DNA of 64,000 bases from Omphiscola glabra (Eukaryota > Mollusca > Gastropoda > Lymnaeidae): the NCBI GenBank assembly GCA_964017045.1, contig OZ024811.1, positions 8,147,674 to 8,211,673 on the forward strand, in the 5' to 3' direction. The position numbers and the translations under genes are program-made. Below the pieces are notes generated by a model. It made no database searches, was not told the DNA's origin, and was given only the letters and a program-made list of their open reading frames with translations. This document shows, one piece after another, positions 46,433 through 57,451 of this stretch (positions within the stretch are counted from its first letter, which is position 1; every line of letters begins with the position of its first letter).

Positions 46433-49350
46433 TAAGATATATAAATATAAATAGGCTTAGACAACACTATAGGTTCTATGTGAATTGATGGATATAGGCC
46501 TAGGGTGGTAGCAATACACTTCACTGTCCGTACTGAAATATTGGTTGATTTAAAGCTAACAATATCCGATCAAGAATTTTCCAGAAAGTTCTGTAATTTG
46601 AAAAAGCTATATGTATGGCATTATTCAATAAATGTGAATGGGAAACATTTTAAATTTTAACTTCATAACTTACCTGAATGATTTTTGTAGGGCCCTATCT
46701 CAGGCAAAACTAATTCGGTACAATTATGAAATGGGCACCCGGGGCCCCTCTTTCAACTTAAATGTACTATAATTAAAGTAATGGATTTAGTTGTATTACG
46801 GACTGCTATTAATCGAGAATTTTATCTCTTAGTTTTGTCTATTGACTCGTTTCACAACAGTCCATAAAAAGGACGATACCGAAGTTTTAAAAACAATGCA
46901 ACTAGAACGATACACAATGTCAGAGCTAATTACAAATAATAAGTTTTTAATTTATGAATTTCTGTAAATGACAAAAGTAAAAGAATATGATTAAAATTAT
47001 TACCTTACAGTATGACTGGTACCGGTACTGTATGTAAAAATACAATGAGTTCAAGTGGTACAATGAAAAACTACACATAATAATGTACTGTCTAGTATTA
47101 AATAATGACACACTGCACGCCTCGTGATCAAGGAAAGGAAAATCTCTCCCTACACGTTCAGTCGTTCAACCTTTTATAGTCTACTTCAAATGATCATTCT
47201 AGAAAATAATACGCAGTCTCACTGCTTCCCGCATTCTCGAGATCATTCTACAAAGTTCGACTGAAACGGACGATAGTAAGCTAAAATGTAAAGAAAGTGA
47301 TATTTTTCTAGCCACCCCCAAAACGTCCTCGACTGAAAGAGGACATGCACGTGAAATGCAGGCTATGCGTGTATCAAAACACGTCATCCTTCATAACAGT
47401 TGTATAAATTTTCATATTCGAAGAATAATTACATAGAAAAGACATTTTTACACGTTTCGAAGAGGAAATTACATTTAATCTAGAATGTTCTAGAAAGTTC
47501 TATAGATTACTCCTAGATGAATGGATGGATCTTGACTAAAATTAGTACACATACACTTGATTAACCATATTCAAGTACTGAAGGGTACTGAACTCATAAT
47601 ATCCATTCATCTGGGGCCGGGGGCCATATTTCATTTTTCCTTATTTAAGCGATATAAATTAATATGCTTAGACTACGCTATAAGCTCTATGTATATTAAT
47701 GGATCTAGGCCTAGCTTTGTAGCAATACACTTCTTAGTCCGTATTCAAATATCGGTGGATTAAAAACTAATAATATCCAATCTAGAATGTTCCAGAAAGT
47801 TCGATAATTTTAAAAAACTAAATCTAGGGCATTTTTTAATACATTAAAATGGGACAAATTTTAAATTTTAACTTCATAACTTATCTGAATGAATTTTATA
47901 GTGCCCTATCTCAGGCAAAACTAATTTAATACAAGTTATGGAATGGGCCCCCGGGCCCCTCTTTCGACTTAAATCTAATATAGTTATAGTAAAGCATTTA
48001 TTTGTATAATTTTTGGTATTCGAATAATAATTACTTAGAAAAGACATTTTCTACACGTTTCGAGGAGGATATTTACATTTAATCTAGAATGTTCCAGAAA
48101 GTTTTATAGGTCAATAGCTTAATACTCCTACATAAATGAATGGATATTGACAAAACTCAGTACACATACACTTGATTATTCATATTCAAATACCGAAGGG
48201 AACTAAACTCTTAATATCCGTTCCTCTGGGGCCGGGGGCCCCATTTTATATTTCTTAATATAAGCTTTTTATAAATATCAATAGATTTAGACAACGCTAT
48301 AGGTTCTATGTGAATTGATGGATCTAGGCCTAGTTTTGTAGTAATACCCTAATTGGTCCGTATTGAAATATCGGTGGATGTAAATGTAATAATATCCAAT
48401 CCATTCATGGCCGATCTAGAATTTTCAATAAAGTTCGATAATTTAAAAAAAACTATATCTATGGCATTTTTAAACCGATTTTAATTGGACAAATTACACA
48501 TTTTAACTCCATAATTTATCTGAATGATTTTTAAAGGGCTGCCCATCTCAGACATAACTAAAACGGTAACTTATGAAATAGGCCGCCATCGGGGCCCCTT
48601 TTTCAATTTAAATGTACAATAGTTATAGAAGTACAATTTAGTTGCATAATATTTCGAAATTCTAGAAATAATTACGTAGAATAGTAATTTTTTACATTTC
48701 CTCATGGAGGATATTAAATTAAATCTAGGGTGTTCCAGAAGGTTCTATATTGTGCTACGGGGATATATAATGGGATCTAAAAGCTTATTCGAACGAAATC
48801 GCACTTAGCATGATCCCATATAGGAACAGGATCCTAATGGGGAACAAGTAAACTGGAACACATAGGTTACGCGATCCCATCGGGATCACATCAATTTAAA
48901 TCTCCGGCACAATTAAATCGGTACAATTATAGAATGGGCCCCGCCGGGGCTCATCTTTCAACAAAATTGTACTATAGTGATGGTAATTTTAATCTAGAAT
49001 GTTTCAGAATGTTTCATATTGTTCTAAGAGCATATATCATTAATCTAAAAGCTTTATGAAATGTTAGTTTAGTTCTATTCATGTCTATACTTTCATGGGC
49101 ATTTTTTAAAACATGCCCTTCATAATCCTACCGGGAACTGGAGCCCATGGGTATCGGGATCCCACCGGTATCGGGATCCCACTGGGATCAGTGTATACAT
49201 CGGGATCGTAATCCCACCGGAATGGGGGTGTAGAGGAACGTGGTCCTTCCGGGTACCGGGATACCTTTGGAAAACGTCATACCATCCGAGTAGCGGGATC
49301 CGATTGGGATTTCTTTGGAAACGGAATCCCATTGGGGAACGGAAGTTTTA
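46433..49350 (+). mobile_element. Helitron-related mosaic without clear ends
   Basis: It begins mid-module (ATATAAATATAAATAGGCTT) right after element 3. It repeats the internal modules to about 48760, then has CCTAATGGGGAACAAGTAAA and a TTTAGTTCTATTCATGTCTA block, then a CACCGGTATCGGGATCCC minisatellite to about 49345. The same order occurs at 24574-25520, so this and the 19380-25520 block are copies of one longer element type. No hairpin-CTAG end is seen. A ~600-bp insertion interrupts it at 46797-47397. Confidence 0.65.
46797..47397 (-). mobile_element. Insertion with solo-LTR features
   Basis: It interrupts the module sequence TTTAGTTGTATAATTTTTC. AGTTGTAT is present on both sides (46789-46796 and 47398-47405), so it is a true insertion. 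Read on the minus strand it starts (T)GTTATGAAGGATGACG and ends GCAGTCCGTAATACA, compatible with TG...CA LTR ends. It has a TATA-box CTATAAAAGG (plus 47170-47179) mid-way. A solo LTR fits best; a DNA transposon cannot be excluded because the duplication length (5-8 bp) is ambiguous. Confidence 0.5.
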
Positions 49351-49485
49351 CAAATCTGAGGGAGAGGCTGAATCTGTATTCATGTAGTTTATATTTAATC
49401 AGGGCTTTGACTGCGACCTAAATGTTTCTGTAGCATACTATAGCTATCACAATATACTCATTTTGTAACAGGTGTAACATATGCT

Positions 49486-49735
49486 ACCCAATTTCGTGTT
49501 CCATATGCTACCCAATCAGTTTTTCCATATACTACTCAGTCAGATTTGCCATGTGCTACCCATTCAGGTGTACCATGTGCTACCCAATCAGTTGTGCAAT
49601 GTGCTACCCAATCTGTTGTGCCATTTGCTACCCCACTAGGTGTGCCATGTGCTACCCTTCCAGGTGTGCCATGTGCTAACCAACCAGTTGTGCTAGGTGC
49701 TACCCCACCACGGGTGCCATGTGCTACCCCGTCAC
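49486..49735. repeat. 24-bp tandem repeat
   Basis: About 11 copies of a unit with GTGCCATGTGCTACCCAATC, period 24. Frames are open on both strands because the unit is a multiple of three; not a gene. Confidence 0.92.
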
Positions 49736-50241
49736 CATTAGTTCTTAAGAACGGCCACAACTTTAAAACGAGGATTAAATTATTCGAATATTTTCAATAT
49801 TTACATTCAATAGCGGAGCGATAAAACGTTTCAGTTAAAAGGGTGTGTTTGATTGAAGATATGGCCAAGATAAGGTCTTCAGTTGGTTAGGCATTTACAT
49901 TTAGTGTTACGTTAGAGTCCAGTGCTGGATTTGACAACATATCAAGTAGATAATCCGGTCAAGTTTAAAGTAGCACTAAGTAAATAAATGATTACATTAG
50001 TACTAAGTACATACATGCTTTAAGTAGTACTTTCTAAGTAAATACATGTCTATTGTAGTACTAATTAAATACATCAAAATGTAGTACTAATTAAATACTT
50101 ATGTAATGTAGTACTAAATTAATATAAGTCTATTTTAATACCAAGAGGTATTCATTAAAAAAACAACAACAAAAATCTACCATAAAAGCATATAAACAAC
50201 ATCTGCCATAAAAACAATATAAAGAACATCAGGCTGCAACG
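49736..50241. other. No gene seen
   Basis: AT-rich; TAGTACTAAGTAAATACAT words recur at 49970-50130. Confidence 0.5.
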
Positions 50242-51237
50242 TCCCACCATGTCTCATGACTACTCCCAACCTTGTCTCATGACAACGTCCAACCTTGTCT
50301 CATGACTACTTCCAACCTTGTCTCATGACAACGTCCAACCTTGTCTCATGACTACTTCCAACCTTGTCTCATGACAACGTCCAACCTTGTCTCATGACTA
50401 CTTCCAACCTTGTCTCATGACAACGTCCAACCTTGTCTCATGACTACGTCCAACCTTGTCTCATGACAACGTCCAACCTTGTCTCATGACTACTTCAAAC
50501 CTTGTCTCATGACAACGTCCAACCTTGTCTCATGACTACGTCCAACCTTGTCTCATGACAACGTCCAACCTTGTCTCATGACTACGTCCAACCTTGTCTC
50601 ATGACAACGTCCAACCTTGTCTCATGACAACGTCCAAACATGTCTCATGACAACGTCCAACCTTGTCTCATGACTACTTCCAACCTTGTCTCATGACTAC
50701 GTCCAACCTTGTCTCATGACAACGTCCAAACATGTCTCATGACAACGTCCAACCTTGTCTCATGACTACGTCCAACCTTGTCTGATGACAACGTCCAACC
50801 TTGTCTCATGACTACTTCCAACCTTGTCTCATGACAACGTCCAACCTTGTCTCATGACAACGTCCGAACTTGTCTCACGACAACGCCCAACCTTGTTTCA
50901 TGACAACGTCCAACCTTGTCTCATGACAACGTCCAAACATGTCTCATGACAATGTCCAAACATGTCTCATGACTACGTCCAAACATGTCTCATAACAACG
51001 TCCAAACATGTCTCATGCCAACGTCCAACCTTGTCTCATGACTACTTCCAACCTTGTCTCATGACAACGTCCAACCTTGTCTCATGACAACGTCCAACCA
51101 TGCCTCATGATAACGTCCAACCATGTCTCATGACAACGTCCAAAATTGTCTCATGACACTGTAACCTTGTCTCATGACAACGTCCAACATTGTCTCATGA
51201 CATTGTCCAACCTTGTCTCATGACAACGTGCAACCAT
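50242..51237. repeat. 23-bp tandem repeat, about 43 copies
   Basis: Unit with CCAACCTTGTCTCATGACAA then CGT. Copies with ACAACG and ACTACT/ACTACG often alternate, giving a partial 46-bp higher-order period. Intron 1 of the RBPMS-like gene. Confidence 0.95.
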
Positions 51238-51387
51238 GTTGGAAATCAAGTTAAATAAAGATATAGTTTGTTTTTAATTTTTTTTTTTTTTTAAAGTTTT
51301 TAAAAGATATTGTACAAGAAACTTAAACATGTTTTATTTTTATTAATTTTTGGAAATATGTTTCTTTTACTTGTTTAGTTTATAAGG

Positions 51388-51715
51388 CTCGCTAATATGA
51401 CGTCGGTATGTACTTGTGTAGGTAATAGGGATGGCTAATATGACGTCAGTGTGTACTTGTGTAGGTGGTGTGTACTTTAGTAGGTAAAAGAGACAGATAA
51501 TATGTCGTCAGTGTGTACTTGTGTAGGTGGTGTGTACTTTTGTAGGTAAAAGAGACAGCTAATATGATGTCAGTGTGTATTTGTGTAGGTGGTGTGTACT
51601 TTTGTAGGTAAAAGAGACAGCTAATTTGATGTCAGTGTGTACTTTTGTAGGTAAAAGTGACAGATAATATGACGTTAGTGTGTTCCTATGTGGGTAATAG
51701 AGATAGTTAATTTGA
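51388..51715. repeat. ~62-bp degenerate tandem repeat
   Basis: About five copies with TAATATGACGTCAGTGTGTA, CTTGTGTAGGTGGTGTG and GTAGGTAAAAGAGACAG; some copies lack one half. Each carries a TGACGTCA or near-CRE word. Confidence 0.85.
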
Positions 51716-51774
51716 CGTCAGTGTGCACGTCTTGCCGGTATTTACTTCAGGAATATTTAGTTTGACGTTAGCTG

Positions 51775-53222
51775 TAAAATGTTTCGCCTCTGCGGTTCCT
51801 GTAAGAGTTTTGTCTCTACGTGGCGTTACCGACCAGTAAGGTAGAGCAGAATACCCGAAGCTACAAAACTCACGTCCCTACGTCCGTCTCCCAAGGCGAA
51901 GGAGAGAGATTACTTCGGTAGTTTCTCCCTGGTAGAAGAAAAGAAAATAAAACCTAGACATTATTCAAAACACATGTCTGGTACAAATTACATTAATCTA
52001 AGCGGTGGGAACTCGAATCAGCTACCCTGCAGATAGGTGACGGGGCTCAAGCCGACTGTCGGCGCTCGTGCTACTGGGAGCATTAGGCAAGGTGCCGCTG
52101 GTCACCTCCCCACAACCTTAGTAATTATGCAGCTTAACTGCATCGGGGTCAGAGCGAAAATCCCTGAACTCCCCAACTTACTCCTCAGCCGGGAAGTGGA
52201 CGTAGCTCCTTTGCAGGAGGCGTTACTGAAAAAGCTTCCATTGCACATCACGGGATTCTCAGTATACCGCTGCACGCGTGTAAAATGCCGAGGGCTAGTA
52301 ACACGTGTGCGAAACCCCCTCACAGCTGAGCTGGTACAGAGCAGAAACGTTTGTGGGACATATACTCTGACCCTAAGAGTATGATTAGGTGGTAACTTTT
52401 TTACCTTTAGCAATATTTACAATACTCCTAGAAACATATTGTGCCAGCTCTTGCAACCCTTTTTACTGACAGGATTATAGCAGGGGATTTTAACGCCTAT
52501 ATGGGGGATATGGGCTATCCCGATACTAACGCCTCAGGGAGCTACTTAGAGGAGGTCGAGCTCACGACCAACCTCATTAGGCTGCAAAACGGCAACAGTG
52601 TACCCACACAGTGCCATGTCTCGCCCCGATATAACGCTGTTCTCGGCCGAGCTCGAGGCCAAGATTCAGTGGGAAGTCTTAGGTGAGGTTGGCAGTGAAA
52701 ATCGAACGACACTCATCACAAATGATCTTGTGCTGGCAAAGCCAAGGTTTGCTAGGAGACACTGGCTGTTTGACAAAGCCAAGTGGAAGAACAGAGAGCA
52801 CTATCGAGGAATCAGCTGGGATTTCCGATACCTCCCAAAGCACCGACGCTGCATACAGCAATTTTGTGAGTGGTATTCTTTCAGTGGTAAAGAAAACTAT
52901 CCCTAGAACCAACGGGAACCGCACGTTCCACCCCTTTTGGAACAAGAGGTTGGCAGAGATGGTTAGTGAACGTTAGAGAGCACGGACCAAAGCCGGAAAG
53001 TTGAAGACGGCTGCTGCTTGTGCAGCTTATAACAAACTGTCGGCTGAAGTCCGGAAGGAAGTTGATAGGGCGAAGAAGGAAAAATGGGTTGGGACATTTG
53101 GAAAACTCTATCTGAAAGACAGAAAAGGTCTGGCGATTGATGAACTCGTTATCCTGCATGGGAAAGTTCCGTAATCTGCGCCCATTGCAATCGACTACTT
53201 GCACGACTACCACAAATGCCAA
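51775..53222 (+). mobile_element. LINE endonuclease-region relic
   Basis: A GC-richer patch in intron 1. Frames read IMQLNCIGVRAKIPELPNLL (QxN motif of APE-type endonuclease), QEALLKKLPLHITGFSVYRC, then AGDFNAYMGDMGYPDTNASG. The SDH-type motif follows, decayed to GSENRTTLIT, then RHWLFDKAKW and AAYNKLSAEVRKEVDRAKKE. The RT part is absent. Frameshifts and stops are frequent (for example at 52382 and 52974). The order matches the N-terminal half of a LINE polyprotein; it ends near a reversed LINE tail at 53266. Confidence 0.8.
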
Positions 53223-53265
53223 GAATAAGCACTTTGCAAAGATTTAATAAGAAGCAGGAATCCAG

Positions 53266-53410
53266 AGATTATTATTATTTGTAGTAGTTTTATATATTCG
53301 CGGTATCCCAGCCTAGGGCTGAGCTCACGACACTGCACATACAATTTAACAAACATGATCATGAACTTAAAAATTAACATACATTAATTAAATAAAACAA
53401 AACAAATGTG
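53266..53410 (-). mobile_element. L2/CR1-like LINE 3' tail fragment (copy 4)
   Basis: The minus strand carries GTGAGCTCAGCCCTAGGCTG, GGATACCGCG and a final (AAT)n, as in the tails at 240-395, 24400-24573 and 40500-40722. Confidence 0.75.
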
Positions 53411-53527
53411 TATTCTTTCCATCCATTCCATAACTATTTACATGTCGAGCCAGGGGCGGCACCCAGCAGCTCTCATTTTTATAACAATTTTATAACAGCT
53501 TGTGCCGGTCACCGATTAGAATTAGCA

Positions 53528-53714
53528 GAAGGCTGCGGCTATTCGGACCCGGTATCAGAAGTGAGAGATTGGGTTTATTATAAAATATAAAAAATATTAT
53601 TGATGGGTTTGTAAGACAAATATCAATTTGGTATCAAATGAAAGATAATTGAATGGACTATGTGTTTGTAAACTTACTTCTTCAATTTAACTAAAATAAG
53701 CTACCACAAATCTC
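53528..53714. mobile_element. Truncated copy of the long-TIR MITE
   Basis: AGGCTGCGGCTATTCGGACC, GGTATCAGAAGTGAGAG, TGGGTTTGTAAGACAAATAT, AAAGATAATTGAATGGACTA and TTCAATTTAACTAAAATAAG follow the same order as in 15928-16110. The right arm is missing. Confidence 0.8.
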
Positions 53715-54190
53715 AGTACTCGTGAAAAAAAGGGAAAACTTTTTGGGCTGGGGCTGAAAATTGTATATAATTTGTTGTCATCGGCAACGACTCTATGTGT
53801 TAAGTTTTAGCTAGATCGGTTGACGGGAAGTGGGTCAGTTAGCCGTCCGAGGATTTTGCCAGGTAACATAAAGGATTTAAAAGAAAACAACAGTTTTTGT
53901 GAACTATCATTTCGATTATGACGCAAATTCCATTTCTTTTTTTCTTTTTTTTTGGGGGGAAAAGGGGGGGGGGGTTCTAGTTTTAGAACAAATAAATTTT
54001 CTAAATCGTCAATTTCAAAATAAATTCTATGGATTTGGTTTTAAAAATATAATAAAGTAGATCGAAGACCCCATTTGTAATTTATTTGAAGAAAGTGATA
54101 GTGGTTCTAAATTCCAAATAAACATTTCGATCAACTGAATATTGGGAAATGTATTCTAAATATTTATACAATTTCCTTAAGATAAAATCA
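53715..54190. other. No gene seen
   Basis: AT-rich intronic sequence with a T run and a G run at about 53935-53973. Confidence 0.5.
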
Positions 54191-54352
54191 CACCATATTA
54201 AACATCAGTTTTTTGTAAATATCTCATATTAAACGTCTGTCTTTTGTAAATATCTCATATTAAACATCTGTCTTTTGTAAATATCTCATGTTAAACATCT
54301 GTCTTTTGTAAATATCTCATATTAAACATCTGTCTTGTGTAAATATCTCATG
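54191..54352. repeat. 31-bp tandem repeat, about five copies
   Basis: Unit with CATATTAAACATCTGTCTTT then TGTAAATATCT. Confidence 0.92.
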
Positions 54353-54422
54353 TCTTTTAACATTATTTGGGACTTTTAATACGGTTTATAAAAATGACCC
54401 GTTTCAAAAACCTATAAAAATG

Positions 54423-54592
54423 CAGGCCCGCACCTGGGGGGAAGGGGGGCAACCATGACACTTGACAGGGGCCCGAGCTAGATGGGGCCCGCCCTTTTTC
54501 GAGTGTTTCTATTTACGCACATGTTTGACACACGAAATCTGCCCGAAATCTGTCAGCTGCATGGGGCTCAGAATTTCCTAGATGCGGGCCTG
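54423..54592. mobile_element. MITE with perfect 10-bp inverted repeats
   Basis: Starts CAGGCCCGCA and ends TGCGGGCCTG (170 bp), with GC-rich ends in an AT-rich intron. A-rich flanks prevent a clear target duplication call. hAT-like by its CAG...CTG ends; no coding capacity. Confidence 0.65.
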
Positions 54593-55840
54593 AAAAATAT
54601 ATACACATATCTACAAAACATTTTTTTTTCTTTAAATTCTGGTAAAATTGGAAATATTTAGAAAATATCATTATTATACTTGGCGGTTGTGGTTTTTTTT
54701 TTCATTTGCTAGCTGTGCTTTTTGTGTTGGAAACTTTATTTTAACGCAATTTGTTTTATGCGTTTTATTAAATTCATTTATCTATTAAGTAGTCTCTCCC
54801 AAAAAAATTCCAAAAATTTTTTTTAAGCATATGACTATTTATTAATAAAAATAAAAATAATAAGTATTTGGATAAAACAAGCAGGTCAAACAGCCGTTTG
54901 TCCCATAACTTTTCGAGGCCCTCTGCCACTTTCGGTTTTGTCTCCCTTCCCCTTGCATTCAAAGTTGATCATTAAAAAGTATTCACATCACACATTTGAA
55001 CCCTTTAAAAGATCCAAGGGCCCCTGCTGCCGCTTGATGGCTCTGAGGTCAAGTGAAAGCTAAATTTTTAACTAAAATATCTCCTGTTGCTCCCCAATTA
55101 AGTGTAGAATAATGCTAGGTATGTGTTAAAATGGATTCTCGCACTTATCAAAAGATTTCTGGTCTGTGCTCCATCCCCAGACCCTCCCCCGCTTTTACTC
55201 TGGAGTCTTTGGCCCTCTCAATTTCTGCTCCCACTCTCCTCACACCAATCAATGTGAAAGTATTGGGTGTTATCTAAGTTTGTCCCAAAAGATTGCATTG
55301 GGGCACGCCACAAATAGAGTAAAGTCAGTTTGTGTATGGTACTGGGCGCCCTAATGCCTATTTGAATGCTGACAGATGCCTTTCCCCCCTCTTCCCCATT
55401 TAATAAATTCTGGTATACCCTAATGCATTTCTGAATTTTGAAGGAGCCATAGGTGCCCTCGATTTCTACCCTTCCCAGATAAAAATGACAATATTGTCGG
55501 GTCAAGAGTTTTTGCCCTCCATTCCACGAAGTAAACTATGCAGCTATCCCAAAATGACGCCCCTCCATAAAAAAAACAGTGACACATGCCCCCATCCCTC
55601 AAACCCGGATGAAGTTCTCTAGACGAAACACTGAATCAAAGGGGTATCAGTATCAATAGCGTCTTATGTTTTCGGTTTATTTTTCTTGGTAATGTTATAT
55701 ATATAACAGAGCTAGATAGAGTTAGAGAAAGAGAGGAAGAGACAGTAGATAAATATTTAAACCGTATTTTAAACTTTAGCCGCACTTTGTCGTATCTCCT
55801 TTTACTAAATGACCTTTCAATGTTTCTTCACCATTTTTAG
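54593..55840. other. Intron 1, no further feature
   Basis: Homopolymer-rich AT sequence; somewhat C-rich at 55150-55600 with no recognisable exon. The final TTCACCATTTTTAG is the acceptor of exon 2. Confidence 0.5.
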
Positions 55841-55918
55841 GTGAGGACTCTGTTTGTCAGTGGTCTTCCCATGGATGCAAAGCCAAGAGAACTATATTTA
55901 TTGTTCAGAGCTTACAAG
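55841..55918 (+). CDS. RBPMS: RBPMS/couch potato-like gene, RRM exon 2 (beta1-alpha1)
   Basis: A 26-codon exon reading VRTLFVSGLPMDAKPRELYL followed by LFRAYK. It sits between a TTTTTAG acceptor and a GTATAG donor and is phase 0 on both sides. This is the signature of the RBPMS/couch potato RRM. LFVSGL is RNP2 on beta1, and PRELYLLF is helix alpha1; animal family members are nearly identical here. The family binds CAC-containing RNA, usually as RRM dimers, and controls splicing, mRNA localisation and stability. The exon is far from exon 1 (15.5-kb intron full of transposons) and 1.4 kb from the first of the two alternative next exons. The family call is close to certain; whether the locus is a full working gene cannot be seen because its 3' end is outside the window. 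Confidence 0.95.
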
Positions 55919-56164
55919 GTATAGTAGTTTTTTTTCTATTTTCTTTATGTTTTGTTCATTAGTTGCTGTGAGTGAAGAAACGTTTTGTTTAAAAAACGTC
56001 CAAAAATGTGTCACCATTTGGTAAACTCTATACAGACTCCTATTATTTGTATCTGACGCTTGGAATTTTTTAAAATTTCAACTAACATTTACACTTTTTT
56101 CACGGAGTACATCAACTCACATATTCACCATAGCTCAGACAGGTACAAGGGACAAATAAATTAC

Positions 56165-56350
56165 TGTTGACCTAAACTTGGATAAGGAACTGTTGACCTA
56201 ATAGTGTCCTAGTGTTGTATATGGGTACTATTGACCTATTCTTGAGTATGGAACAATTGACCTAGTGTTGTATATGGGTAATTGACCAGTCTTGTATAGG
56301 GAAAATTGACCAAGTCTTGTATATAGAACTATTGACAAAGTCTTGTGTAG
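56165..56350. repeat. Degenerate repeat with TATTGACCTAGTCTTGTATA
   Basis: About six loose ~35-bp copies in the intron between exons 2 and 3a. Confidence 0.6.
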
Positions 56351-56509
56351 AGCACTAGTAACCATTACCAAATCACTTTATTTAAAAACTACTAACGTCT
56401 AAAACAAATGTAAGATACATCACAATAGAACTCATGGGGTCATGGAAAAAGTAATTCTATGAGATGAATTTCTACAAATTATTTTATACTTGAGTTTCAT
56501 TAAGTCGGT

Positions 56510-56930
56510 TAACCATTGAGTAGAGATGTCAAACGAATTGAGCATAATATCATTATATAGATAACACCATTGAGTAGAGATGTCAGACGAATTGAGCATA
56601 ATAGCATTATATAGATAACACCATTGAGTAGAGATGTCAGACGAATTGAGCATAATATCATTATATAGATAACACCATTGAGTAGAGATGTCAGACGAAT
56701 TGAGCATAATAGCATTATATAGATAACACCATTGAGTAGAGATGTCAGACGAATTGAGCATAATATCATTATATAGATAACACCATTGAGTAGAGATGTC
56801 AGACGAATTGAGCATAATATCATTATATAGATAACACCATTGAGTAAAGCTGTCAGTCAAATCAAGCCTAATATCATTATATAGATAATACCATTGAGTA
56901 GAAATATTAGACAAATCAAGCCAAATATAG
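56510..56930. repeat. 54-bp tandem repeat, about eight copies
   Basis: Unit with GATGTCAGACGAATTGAGCA, TAATATCATTATATAGATAA and CACCATTGAGTAGA. ATC and AGC variants alternate (TAATATCATT/TAATAGCATT), hinting at a 108-bp higher-order unit. The 160- and 104-codon minus-strand frames are repeat artefacts (54 is a multiple of three). It lies about 420 bp before exon 3a. Confidence 0.93.
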
Positions 56931-57349
56931 ATAATACCTTTGAGTTTGAGTAGAGCTGTCAGCCAGATTGAGGATTATTACGCACTGAGTATATCTTGAT
57001 TTTTTAAAAATAAAACTTTATGGAATAAAATTTATTTCTCTTTGTCTTTCAAAACAATGACAACAATTACCATGTTAATATTGATGATAAATGATAACTT
57101 TGAGTTACAGTCACCAAATTTGCAAGGCCTCGTGTTTTTATCTTTCCCAACGAAAACATAGGCAGTTGTATTAATTTTTCAAACCTGTTTGCTACCCACT
57201 TTTTATCATACTCTCTAATTTATTAACTTTCATCAATGATATTTACTTTTGCTCTTTCGCGTGTTTTCTTTGAAGTCACTTTCGACAGGCACAGAGAGAG
57301 ATTTTTACAAATATTATTTTACTATCATGCATATGCTCCTTGTTTTCAG

Positions 57350-57412
57350 GGTTTTGAAAACGGCCTCTTAAAAATAATGGGTAAGAATATAGTGACTGAC
57401 AAGAACAATTGT
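57350..57412 (+). CDS. RBPMS: RBPMS-like gene, alternative RRM exon 3a
   Basis: A 21-codon exon with a TTTTCAG acceptor and a strong GTAAGT donor, phase 0. It reads GFENGLLKIMGKN, then IVTDKNNC. It aligns with exon 3b (GYEGSLLKITNKN...) at 8 of the first 13 residues, including G, E, LLKI and KN, then diverges and is three codons longer. It supplies the end of alpha1, strand beta2 and the beta2-beta3 loop of the RRM, so it can replace exon 3b without shifting the frame. Being a multiple of three, it could also be included together with 3b. A second possible donor (GTAAGA at 57381) would give a frame-shifting 31-nt version. It could be a working alternative exon or a decaying duplicate; preserved splice sites and an open frame favour the first. 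Confidence 0.75.
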
Positions 57413-57451
57413 GTAAGTTTTGCCCCCTCTTTTAAATCTACTTCCTGTGTG

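Noticed and set aside
46797..47397. hAT element, suggested by the 8-bp flanking repeat
   Set aside because: The ends show no terminal inverted repeats; TG...CA-like ends and a TATA box favour a solo LTR, though not proven.
56432..56914. 160-codon minus-strand repeat protein
   Set aside because: Eight copies of a 54-bp intronic repeat; both frames come from the unit length being a multiple of three.
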